In this document: positions 1 through 6,317 of the stretch, one piece after another
Layout of the letters: each line of letters starts with the position of its first letter
Position numbering within the stretch: position 1 is the first letter of the stretch
Source: DATJQA01 sp041169145
Lineage (GTDB): Bacteria > Patescibacteriota > Minisyncoccia > UBA6257 > 2-01-FULL-56-20
NCBI GenBank assembly: GCA_041169145.1
Contig: JBEEJO010000040.1
Location: 1-7,679, forward strand
Direction of reading: 5' to 3'
Length of the DNA stretch: 7,679 nucleotides
Made by a program: the position numbers and the translations under genes
The notes under the pieces: generated by a model
The model's input: only the letters and a program-made list of their open reading frames with translations
What the model was told of the DNA's origin: nothing
Database searches by the model: none

Positions 1-762
1 ATTAGCTTGGCAGAGGTCACGGATGATTTCTTGGCGTATTTGAGCGGATTAAAGCGGGAACAGGAAGGAGTTGTGAATCAGGAGGAATCGCTGGCGCTTC
101 TGCGCGTCATTGCGGATTTCGTTGTCATCGCAAGCCGGTTGCTCTTCATCAAGTCAAAAGCTCTTCTGCCCGAAGTGACGCTTGGCGAAGAGGAAGAAGC
201 CGATATCAAGGACCTGGAACTGCGCTTGCAGATGCTTCGGGATCTCCGTCCGGCGATGCGATATCTCGCTGCCCGCTGGCAAGCGGGTGAACATGCGTGG
301 AGCCGTCCATACTTCCTGAATACCATTTCTCCCGCGGGAGTACCGTTCTCATTGCAGGATAGTGGTTCCGGCGAAGCGCGCCCCGATGAACAACCGTCCG
401 AGCCTCACCGCGGCGTGCAGGTATTCTATCCGAGCCCCGCGCTTAAAGCGCCGGCGCTCGCCGATTCTCTGCGAACGCTTTTTTCGGCATTTGAACGGTT
501 CGTGCTGGAGAGCAGCACTATCCGTGAAACGGTGATATCGCTCGAGAAAAAGATCAAGGAAGTTATGCAACGCTTCAAGGAAATTACCGAAACATCGTTC
601 TCTGCGCTGGCAAGCGGTTCTTCGCGCGGCGAGCGCGTGGTGGCGTTCCTCGCTATTCTGCATCTCGCACGGGAACAGATCGTGCGCTTGGAACAGGAAT
701 CCGAATTTTCTGATATTATGGTAAGGAAATCATTGGACGGTCCGGTCGGCGTACCATCATAA
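1..762 (+). CDS. scpA: Segregation and condensation protein A (partial, 5' end outside window)
   Basis: ScpA is the kleisin subunit that bridges the heads of the SMC dimer and binds ScpB, forming the bacterial condensin that compacts and segregates the chromosome. The frame is open from base 1, and the first residues (ISLAEVTDDFLAYL) match the family's segment just after its N-terminal GPLDLLL-type helix. About 30-45 residues are therefore probably missing upstream, and the TTG at 7 is not the real start. The next stretch, VIADFVVIASRLLFIKSKALLP, is split here as VIADFVVIASRLL then FIKSKALLP and is the conserved kleisin N-terminal helix. A variable linker covers roughly residues 90-150. The C-terminal winged helix follows (ERVVAFLAILHLAREQIVRL, then EFSDIMV), which contacts the SMC head in the family. 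The gene ends in TAA, 9 bases before scpB, as expected for the usual scpA-scpB pair. Confidence 0.9.
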   Translation: MSLAEVTDDFLAYLSGLKREQEGVVNQEESLALLRVIADFVVIASRLLFIKSKALLPEVTLGEEEEADIKDLELRLQMLRDLRPAMRYLAARWQAGEHAWSRPYFLNTISPAGVPFSLQDSGSGEARPDEQPSEPHRGVQVFYPSPALKAPALADSLRTLFSAFERFVLESSTIRETVISLEKKIKEVMQRFKEITETSFSALASGSSRGERVVAFLAILHLAREQIVRLEQESEFSDIMVRKSLDGPVGVPS

Positions 763-771
763 GCGAACAGT

Positions 772-1389
772 ATGGAAGAAAAAACAGCGGAACTTGAGGC
801 ATTGCTTTTCGTGCACGGAGAACCGCTTGCGTTCACGAAAATAGGAAAATTGCTCGGAACGGACGAAGCCGGCGCCCGCGGGTTAGTGGCGGAATATGAA
901 AAACGCCTTGCCTCGGCCGATCGGGGCCTCAGCGTCGTTACATCCGAAGACCGGGTCCAGCTCACGACGAAACCGGTATTCTCGCGCATCCTGGAATCCT
1001 TCATTAAAGCAGAATTGAGCGAAGAGCTTTCGCCGGCATCGCTTGAAACGCTTGCCATCGTCGGATATTTCGGACCCATTTCACGCGCGCGTATCGATTA
1101 TCAGCGTGGCGTGAATTCACAGTTCATCCTGCGCAGTTTGCTTCTGCGCGGACTCGTAGAACGTTCGCCGGACCCGCATCGCCCGAACGCATATTTGTAT
1201 TCGCCAAGCTTTGAGATGCTGAAATACATCGGCGTTCAACAACAGAGCGATCTGCCCGAGTATGCAAAATTCCGCTCCCTGCTTGAGCGCTTCGAAGCAT
1301 CGGAGGGTACCGGTGAGCCGGTTGCGATTTCTGCGGATACGGATATCATTCCCGAAGCACAGACGGAATCGCACGATATGCCAGCATGA
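772..1389 (+). CDS. scpB: Segregation and condensation protein B
   Basis: ScpB dimerises and binds the ScpA linker, regulating the SMC-kleisin complex on the chromosome. The 205-residue product is of normal family length. It has two winged-helix domains, at about residues 4-80 and 86-160. The second carries the family hallmark: LSPASLETLAIVGYFGPISR at 86-105, RGVNS at 112-116 and LLLRGLVE at 123-130, then YLYSPSFEMLKYIGV at 141-155. The tail from about 176 is acidic and probably disordered, as is common in the family. The ATG at 772 is the only start that keeps the first conserved helix (ELEALLFVHGEPL). No Shine-Dalgarno sequence precedes it, so translation may be coupled to scpA, which stops 9 bases earlier. 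The stop overlaps the dacA start as ATGA. Confidence 0.95.
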   Translation: MEEKTAELEALLFVHGEPLAFTKIGKLLGTDEAGARGLVAEYEKRLASADRGLSVVTSEDRVQLTTKPVFSRILESFIKAELSEELSPASLETLAIVGYFGPISRARIDYQRGVNSQFILRSLLLRGLVERSPDPHRPNAYLYSPSFEMLKYIGVQQQSDLPEYAKFRSLLERFEASEGTGEPVAISADTDIIPEAQTESHDMPA

Positions 1390-2546
1390 TCACCATCGAG
1401 GAAAAAGCAGTCATATTCGCGGTATTGCTTTCCGTGGCCGTTCTTCGCGGCGGGTTCGGCGCGTTGAGCAATGCGGACGGACAGACCGCTACGGTCAACG
1501 GACAAAGCGCACGGCAGAACGTTCTTCACGTGCCGCCCGAACCGCCGGTATACGTTCTGTCGGCACCGGTCGTACCGCCGCCGCTCCAAAAAACATTGAC
1601 TCCTGAAGAAGAATTGATCGCTGAACATCTCGGCGGCAGTTCTTCCGAGATCGCAAAACTGCTTGCTGGTAACAACGATGAACCGGCGACACCGTCGGAA
1701 CCGATCGCCACGCTGCCCGCTTCGGAATTTGAGAATGCCGGCATGGTTGTTGCCTCCGGCGACATGGGTCCGAGCGTGTTCCGTCCGCGCGGCGTTCTTG
1801 CTGATGTGCCTGCGGTGTCGGCGAAAACCGTACTGCTTGCGGATCTGCAAAGCGGCGAGGTGTATGCGGATATCCAAGGTTCGCGTCGATGGCCCGTCGC
1901 GTCCATTACGAAACTGATGACGGCGATCATCGCGCAAGAATCGCTGAACGCTCAGGATGTCGTTGCGTTGAGCCAAGAAGATGTTCCGTTCGGCGATACG
2001 ACTCTCGTACATCTGTTGAAGCCCGGCGAATCGTATAGCGTTTCAGACCTTATTACGGCGATGCTCGTCGTGTCGTCCAATGAGGCGGGGGAGGCGCTCG
2101 CACGCCGCGTGGGGCGTGATGAGTTCATCCGTAAAATGAACGAACGGGCGGCGGCATGGGAGCTCACCGATACGTATTTTGCCGATCCGACAGGATTGTC
2201 GTCCGCCAATCAATCGACGCCGCGAGATCTTATCGTGCTCGCCGGGCGCATCTGGAACGAGCATCCCGGCATTCTGGACATTACTCGCAAAGTGAAAGTG
2301 ACCGTAACCGATGTCGAGAGTAAGAAGAAGAAAACTCTGCAGAATATCAATCAGTTCGCCGGTGAAGCATGGTTCGTGGGAGGAAAAACCGGATTTACCG
2401 ACGATGCCGGAGGGAATTTACTCACGGTTTTCAAGAGCGACCGCCGGCCGGTCGTGGTTGTGGTGCTTGGCACCGATGACCGATTCGGCGTGACGGAAAA
2501 GCTCATGAACTGGTTTACGGCAAATTACCGAGCGGTTGCCCGCTGA
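1386..2546 (+). CDS. dacA: D-alanyl-D-alanine carboxypeptidase, peptidase S11 family (DacA/PBP5-like)
   Basis: This serine DD-carboxypeptidase removes the terminal D-Ala from peptidoglycan pentapeptides outside the membrane, limiting cross-linking. All three penicillin-binding motifs are visible: SITK at residues 173-176 (nucleophile Ser173, Lys176), S-S-N at 230-232, and KTG at 334-336 within GGKTGFTDDAGG. The S11 signature before the nucleophile (VLLADLQSGEVY, 149-160) and DPTGLSSAN (267-275) also match. A hydrophobic segment at about 7-27 should be a signal peptide or signal anchor. Residues 28-140 form a Pro/Ser/Glu-rich, probably disordered linker. The protein ends about 50 residues after KTG, so it lacks the PBP5 C-terminal beta domain and amphipathic anchor helix. 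The N-terminal segment is then the likely membrane tether. The start overlaps the scpB stop by 4 bases. The family is sure; the exact paralogue (DacA, DacF, endopeptidase-like) is not. Confidence 0.9.
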   Translation: MITIEEKAVIFAVLLSVAVLRGGFGALSNADGQTATVNGQSARQNVLHVPPEPPVYVLSAPVVPPPLQKTLTPEEELIAEHLGGSSSEIAKLLAGNNDEPATPSEPIATLPASEFENAGMVVASGDMGPSVFRPRGVLADVPAVSAKTVLLADLQSGEVYADIQGSRRWPVASITKLMTAIIAQESLNAQDVVALSQEDVPFGDTTLVHLLKPGESYSVSDLITAMLVVSSNEAGEALARRVGRDEFIRKMNERAAAWELTDTYFADPTGLSSANQSTPRDLIVLAGRIWNEHPGILDITRKVKVTVTDVESKKKKTLQNINQFAGEAWFVGGKTGFTDDAGGNLLTVFKSDRRPVVVVVLGTDDRFGVTEKLMNWFTANYRAVAR

Positions 2547-2552
2547 CGTCCT

Positions 2553-3596
2553 ATGATCGTTTTGGAACAAGCCGTTCGGGCGATGGTTATCACGATGATA
2601 TCGTTCTTCGTGGCCTTCGCATCGACACCGCTTTGGCTTCGCTTGCTCCGAGCGAATATGAAGAAACAGATCCGCACGAAGGAGGCGGCTCCGGTCTATA
2701 ACCAATTCCACGAAAAGAAGGCTGGCACGCCGAATGCCGGCGGTATCATCATCTGGACGACGGTCGGAGGCCTCGCGCTTCTGTTCGCCCTTATGGATAT
2801 GCTATTCGATGGCCAATGGAACTATTTCAATTTCATCGACCGCCGCGAAACGTACTTGCCGCTCGCGACCTTTCTTGGCGCGGCGGTTATCGGCATCGTC
2901 GATGATTGGTTCGGCACGTTGCGTATCGGACCGAATGGAGGAGGACTGAAAGTCAGGCACAAGCTGCTGATCTACACCGTCCTTGCGGCGATCGGAGCGT
3001 GGTGGTTTTTCTTCAAGCTGGAACGGCAGGAACTCGTGATCCCGTTCCTCGGGCCTTTTGATATCGGTCTATGGTACATCCTGTTCTTCATGTTCATCGT
3101 CGTTGCAACGGCATTCTCGGCGAACGAGACGGACGGTCTGGACGGGCTCTTCGGCGGCACGGCGCTTTTCGCATTCTTGGCGCTCACCGCCGTCGCGTTT
3201 TCCACGGGGCTCTATCATCTTGCCGCCTTCGGCGGAGCGGTCATCGGAGCGCTCCTGGCGTTCCTGTGGTATAACATTTACCCCGCGAAATTCTTCATGG
3301 GCGATACGGGTTCCATGTCGCTCGGCATCACGATAGGAGTTCTTGCGATGCTCACGAACACTGCGCTGCTTCTGCCGTTCTTCGCGTTCATCCTGGTCAT
3401 GGAATCGCTGTCGGTCATCGTTCAGCTCGGGAGCAAAACACTCTTCGGTCGGAAACTCTTCCGTTCCACGCCCATTCATCATCATTTTGAAGCGCTTGGC
3501 TGGCCGGAGTCGCAGGTCACGATGCGCTTTTGGATCATTTCCGCGGTCGGTTGCGCGGTCGGGCTTGCGCTCTTCTTCCTATCGCGATTCTTGTAA
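2553..3596 (+). CDS. mraY: Phospho-N-acetylmuramoyl-pentapeptide transferase (lipid I synthase)
   Basis: MraY transfers phospho-MurNAc-pentapeptide from UDP to undecaprenyl phosphate in the inner membrane, giving lipid I, the first lipid-linked step of peptidoglycan synthesis. The 347-residue, highly hydrophobic protein fits the usual ten-helix topology and length. Visible motifs are KKAGTPNAGG at 55-64, the Mg-binding aspartate pair VDDW (Asp117, Asp118), NETDGLDG at 191-198, GDTGSMSLG at 250-258 (Asp251, the third acidic residue) and TPIHHHFEALGWPE at 306-319. The His triad at 309-311 followed by FEALGWPE separates MraY from WecA-type relatives. The start lies 6 bases after the dacA stop, with no Shine-Dalgarno sequence, which suggests co-transcription and coupling. 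The last two codons (TTG TAA) also form the predicted -35 box of the proS promoter. The gene stands outside a full dcw cluster here: no mur or fts neighbour is in view. Confidence 0.96.
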   Translation: MIVLEQAVRAMVITMISFFVAFASTPLWLRLLRANMKKQIRTKEAAPVYNQFHEKKAGTPNAGGIIIWTTVGGLALLFALMDMLFDGQWNYFNFIDRRETYLPLATFLGAAVIGIVDDWFGTLRIGPNGGGLKVRHKLLIYTVLAAIGAWWFFFKLERQELVIPFLGPFDIGLWYILFFMFIVVATAFSANETDGLDGLFGGTALFAFLALTAVAFSTGLYHLAAFGGAVIGALLAFLWYNIYPAKFFMGDTGSMSLGITIGVLAMLTNTALLLPFFAFILVMESLSVIVQLGSKTLFGRKLFRSTPIHHHFEALGWPESQVTMRFWIISAVGCAVGLALFFLSRFL

Positions 3597-3618
3597 AGCG
3601 GGCCGCGCGTGCTAATCT
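3591..3618 (+). promoter_or_regulatory. Predicted extended -10 promoter for proS
   Basis: A -35-like TTGTAA lies at 3591-3596, over the last codon and stop of mraY. A 16-base spacer follows, then TGC immediately before a -10-like TAATCT at 3613-3618. The -10 hexamer alone is a weak match to TATAAT; the upstream TG and the spacing support it. The proS ATG at 3629 begins 10 bases after the box, so initiation would occur about 3-5 bases before the start codon. The layout closely resembles the stronger promoter before mreB. This is a motif reading only. Confidence 0.45.
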
Positions 3619-3628
3619 TTCTGTATCC

Positions 3629-5089
3629 ATGGCTACTCCGAGCTTCGAAAAACGCCATCTCGCGAAAAAATCGGAGAATATATCCGACTGGTATCAGGAC
3701 GTCGTGCTTCAAGCCGGACTTGCCGATTATGCCGAGACCAAGGGCTGTATCATTTTCAAGCCCTACGGCTATGCGTTGTGGGAGCGCATCCAGCAGCTTA
3801 TCGATCCGTGGCTGAAGAAGGATGGCGTTCAGAACGTTTATTTCCCGCTTCTCATCCCGTATTCGCTCTTGAACAAAGAAAAAGAACATGTGGAAGGATT
3901 TTCGCCGGAGCTTGCCATCGTGACGAAGGCGGGCGGCGAGGATCTCGCGGAACCCTTGGTCGTCCGGCCGACGTCCGAAACGGTGATGTACAAGACATTC
4001 GCGAGCTGGGTGCAAAGCTATCGCGAACTGCCGATGAAAGTGAACCAGTGGTGCAACATTGTGCGCTGGGAAAAGCGCACCCACCCGTTCCTTCGTACCA
4101 CGGAATTTCTGTGGCAGGAAGGCCATACGGTACATGCCGACGAGGACGATGCGATGGCGATGGTAAAGAAAGCGCTCGAATGGTATCGGAAATTCTATGA
4201 AGAGTATGCGGCGATATCCGTCTATGCCGGCATGAAGAGCGAGAGCGAAACGTTCGCCGGAGCAAAGCGCACCTATTCCGTGGAGCTCGTGATTCCCGAC
4301 GGCAAAGCGCTCCAGGGCGGCACGTCACACAATCTTGCGGACCATTTCGCGAAAGTTTTTGACATAGAATATTTGGATGAGAAAGGGGAGAAGAAGCACC
4401 CCTTCCAAACCTCGTGGGGGCTTTCGACGCGCTCCATCGGAGGCGTAATACTCGTTCACGGCGACGATGCGGGGCTTATCATGCCCCCGCGGCTTGCGCC
4501 GACGCAGGTAGTGGTTATGGTCGTCGGCAATACCGACGCGGAACAGTTGGCCACTATCGAAGGGCATGCGAAAAATCTTGTCGACCAACTGGACGTGGTC
4601 GGCATCCGGGCGGTCGTGGATGCGAACGTGAAACAGACGCTCGGGTATCGCATCAACGAATGGGAATTGAAGGGCGTGCCGCTTCGTTTGGAGATCGGTG
4701 CGCGGGAAATAAAAGAGGGAAAAGTGGCTTTCGCGCGGCGCGATACGTTCGAGAAGGGCTCGTTCTCTGCGCTTCATGCGGTTGCGGAAACACAGAAGCT
4801 GTTGGCCACGATCCACGAGAATCTCTTTGCGCGTTCGAAAAAGATAAAAGAAGACCTTACGCTGAATATCACGGCCTACGACGAGTTCAAAAAAGCGCTC
4901 GAAGAAAAGCGTTCATTCGCGCGCGTGCCGTGGTGCGAAGACAAGAATTGCGAAGCGAAGGTGAAGGAAGAGACGAAAGCGACCTCGCGCGTGCTGGAAA
5001 CTGAGTTGATGGAAAAACCCGCCGGCGGAAAGTGTTTCGCCTGCGGCGGACCCGCAAAGCATTATTGGCTCTTTGCAAGGAGCTATTAG
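3629..5089 (+). CDS. proS: Proline--tRNA ligase, archaeal/eukaryote-like type
   Basis: This class II synthetase charges tRNA-Pro with proline in the cytoplasm. The ATG at 3629 gives 486 residues. An in-frame ATG at 3530 lies inside mraY and adds 33 residues unlike the family, whereas 3629 begins at the expected N-terminus (SFEKRHLAKKSENISDWYQD, 5-24). Visible elements are the proline-site TSE at 115-117, motif 2 with RWE at 146-148 and PFLRTTEFLWQEGHT at 153-167, GTSHNL at 231-236, and motif 3 with HGDD at 277-280 and PPRLAP at 286-291. The anticodon-binding domain spans about 292-400. A C-terminal zinc-type domain has Cys436, Cys441, Cys469 and Cys472, and the chain ends in Tyr. This is the form without the INS editing domain of E. 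coli ProS, also found in Thermus and mycoplasmas. It appears to be its own transcription unit between two cell-wall blocks. Confidence 0.96.
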   Translation: MATPSFEKRHLAKKSENISDWYQDVVLQAGLADYAETKGCIIFKPYGYALWERIQQLIDPWLKKDGVQNVYFPLLIPYSLLNKEKEHVEGFSPELAIVTKAGGEDLAEPLVVRPTSETVMYKTFASWVQSYRELPMKVNQWCNIVRWEKRTHPFLRTTEFLWQEGHTVHADEDDAMAMVKKALEWYRKFYEEYAAISVYAGMKSESETFAGAKRTYSVELVIPDGKALQGGTSHNLADHFAKVFDIEYLDEKGEKKHPFQTSWGLSTRSIGGVILVHGDDAGLIMPPRLAPTQVVVMVVGNTDAEQLATIEGHAKNLVDQLDVVGIRAVVDANVKQTLGYRINEWELKGVPLRLEIGAREIKEGKVAFARRDTFEKGSFSALHAVAETQKLLATIHENLFARSKKIKEDLTLNITAYDEFKKALEEKRSFARVPWCEDKNCEAKVKEETKATSRVLETELMEKPAGGKCFACGGPAKHYWLFARSY

Positions 5090-5093
5090 GGTT

Positions 5094-5119
5094 CCTCGTT
5101 CTCGTTTTGAAGAACGGGG
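5094..5119 (+). other. Inverted repeat that competes with the proS terminator hairpin
   Basis: Bases 5094-5102 (CCTCGTTCT) can pair with 5111-5119 (AGAACGGGG), giving a 9-pair stem with one G-U and an 8-base loop. Its right arm contains the left arm of the terminator hairpin at 5111-5126, so only one can form at a time. The arrangement resembles an attenuator switch. No leader peptide or ligand-binding fold is visible, so it may simply be a compound terminator. Confidence 0.5.
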
Positions 5120-5131
5120 CCGTTCTGTTTT
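5111..5131 (+). terminator. Predicted intrinsic terminator after proS
   Basis: A perfect 6-pair stem, AGAACG at 5111-5116 with CGTTCT at 5121-5126, encloses a GGGC loop and is followed by GTTTT (5127-5131). It begins 22 bases after the proS stop and lies just upstream of the mreB promoter, where a transcription-unit boundary is expected. The stem is short and the T-run is only four, so termination may be partial. Confidence 0.55.
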
Positions 5132-5147
5132 GATAGTACGAATTCCA

Positions 5148-5176
5148 TTGCAAATCAATGATGCCGGTGCTATGCT
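5148..5176 (+). promoter_or_regulatory. Predicted extended -10 promoter for the mreBCD-mrdA operon
   Basis: A -35-like TTGCAA at 5148-5153 is separated by exactly 17 bases from TATGCT at 5171-5176. That box is preceded by TGC, making an extended -10. The mreB ATG at 5188 lies 11 bases after the box, so transcription should begin near 5182-5185 and leave a leader of only about 3-6 bases, with no room for a Shine-Dalgarno site. Its position just downstream of the proS terminator supports it. Confidence 0.6.
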
Positions 5177-5187
5177 AGCTCCGTCTT

Positions 5188-6243
5188 ATGGCCTCATTTT
5201 TCGACCGATTTTACAAGGATGTCGGGATAGATCTTGGCACGGCGAACACGCTTATTTATGTGCGCGACCGCGGCTTGGCCATCAATGAACCGTCCGTCGC
5301 GGCCGTGAACAACAAGACGAACCAGATCCTCGCCGTCGGCGAGGACGCGAAAAAGATGCTCGGCCGAACGCCGGGGCATATTACCGTCGTTCGTCCCTTG
5401 GTGAACGGCGTCATCTCCGATTTTGAAATGACGCGCGAAATGCTGCGGCAGTTCCTCCGCCGCCTCACGACGACCATCGCGCCACTTGCGAGCTACCGCC
5501 GCGGCATCCTCGCCATTCCGAATAACCTGACGGAAGTCGAGCGCAAATCCGCGGAAGACGCCGCCATCGCCGCCGGATGCGCGAAAGCATTCCTTATCGA
5601 ACAGCCCATCGCCGCCGCGCTCGGCGCGAATTTGCCCATAGACACGCCGACCGCATCGCTCGTCATCGATATCGGGGGAGGCACGACGGATATCGCGGTC
5701 ATTTCCATGGGCGGCACGGTGAATGCTCGAACGCTGAAGACCGCGGGCGATAAGTTCAACCAGGACATCATCCAATTCGTCCGCGACGAATTCAAACTGG
5801 TTATCGGAGAGCCGACGGCCGAATTCGCGAAAATGGCGGTCGGTTCCGCGATACCGCTCGACAAATCGTTGGAAGCTCCCATCCGGGGGCGCGATATGGC
5901 GACGGGATTGCCGCGCGAGGTTATCATCAAGAACAGCCATGTGCGCGCGGCATTGTCGAAATCGATGCGAACCATGAGCGATGCGGTGCTGGAAACGATA
6001 GAGACCACCCCGCCGGAGCTCGTGGGCGACATGCTGAAGCAGGGAATTCTGCTCTGCGGCGGGGGAGCGCTCCTCCGAGGCATCGATGTTCTGATCGAGA
6101 AAGAAACGGGCGGCGTCACGGTACAGATCGCCGAGGATCCGTTGACATGCGTCGTGCGCGGATTGGGCAGAATGGTTGACGAATTCGACAGTCATCGGAT
6201 GCTCCTGGATAATCCGCTCCGACCGTTGGAGATCGCACTCTGA
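5188..6243 (+). CDS. mreB: Rod shape-determining protein MreB, actin-like ATPase
   Basis: MreB forms membrane-associated filaments that orient the elongation machinery and so set rod shape. The 351-residue chain has standard family length. The actin-fold nucleotide motifs are present: phosphate-1 DLGTANT at 15-21, the IEQPIAAALG segment at 137-146 containing Glu138, phosphate-2 DIGGGTTDIAV at 161-171, and the adenosine motif GGGALLRGID at 291-300. The N-terminus (SFFDRFYKDVGIDLGTANT) fits the usual amphipathic membrane-binding start, which supports the ATG at 5188. No Shine-Dalgarno sequence is present; the predicted promoter lies almost directly on the start codon. The gene is first in a typical mreB-mreC-mreD-PBP2 order. 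The 74-base gap to mreC shows no convincing terminator or promoter, so read-through is likely. A long antisense reading frame covers the gene but is only a shadow of its codon use. Confidence 0.98.
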   Translation: MASFFDRFYKDVGIDLGTANTLIYVRDRGLAINEPSVAAVNNKTNQILAVGEDAKKMLGRTPGHITVVRPLVNGVISDFEMTREMLRQFLRRLTTTIAPLASYRRGILAIPNNLTEVERKSAEDAAIAAGCAKAFLIEQPIAAALGANLPIDTPTASLVIDIGGGTTDIAVISMGGTVNARTLKTAGDKFNQDIIQFVRDEFKLVIGEPTAEFAKMAVGSAIPLDKSLEAPIRGRDMATGLPREVIIKNSHVRAALSKSMRTMSDAVLETIETTPPELVGDMLKQGILLCGGGALLRGIDVLIEKETGGVTVQIAEDPLTCVVRGLGRMVDEFDSHRMLLDNPLRPLEIAL

Positions 6244-6317
6244 TAACGTCCCGCGGCGCAGAACGTAGAACATACGAAGAGAACAGTTCGTTTCGGCAAT
6301 CGCTTGTCCATTATTCC

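Noticed and set aside
7..9. TTG at base 7 as the scpA start codon
   Set aside because: The frame is open to base 1 and the residues before the TTG already match internal ScpA sequence, so the true start is outside the window.
65..75. GGAAGGAG followed by GTG, resembling an internal start in scpA
   Set aside because: It lies in frame within a conserved region of ScpA (EGVVNQEE), and starting there would remove family-conserved residues. It is most likely chance from Glu/Gly codons.
711..719. TGATATTAT inside the end of scpA, resembling an extended -10 box for scpB
   Set aside because: The bases encode the conserved SDIMV segment of ScpA, the nearest -35-like TTGGAA is 20 bases away, and scpB starts 52 bases downstream, unlike the two better promoters.
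3530..3628. Upstream extension of proS to the ATG at 3530
   Set aside because: The extra 33 residues lie wholly inside mraY, do not resemble the ProRS N-terminus, and precede the predicted proS promoter.
5194..6273. A 359-codon open frame on the - strand across mreB
   Set aside because: It mirrors the codon pattern of a certain mreB gene, is Arg/His-rich with no recognisable family, and has no promoter or start context. Similar antisense frames lie over most genes here.
6244..6317. Possible terminator or promoter in the mreB-mreC gap
   Set aside because: Only a 5-pair ACGAA/TTCGT stem with an 8-base loop and no T-run was found, and no hexamer pair with proper spacing. I see nothing supportable in this gap.
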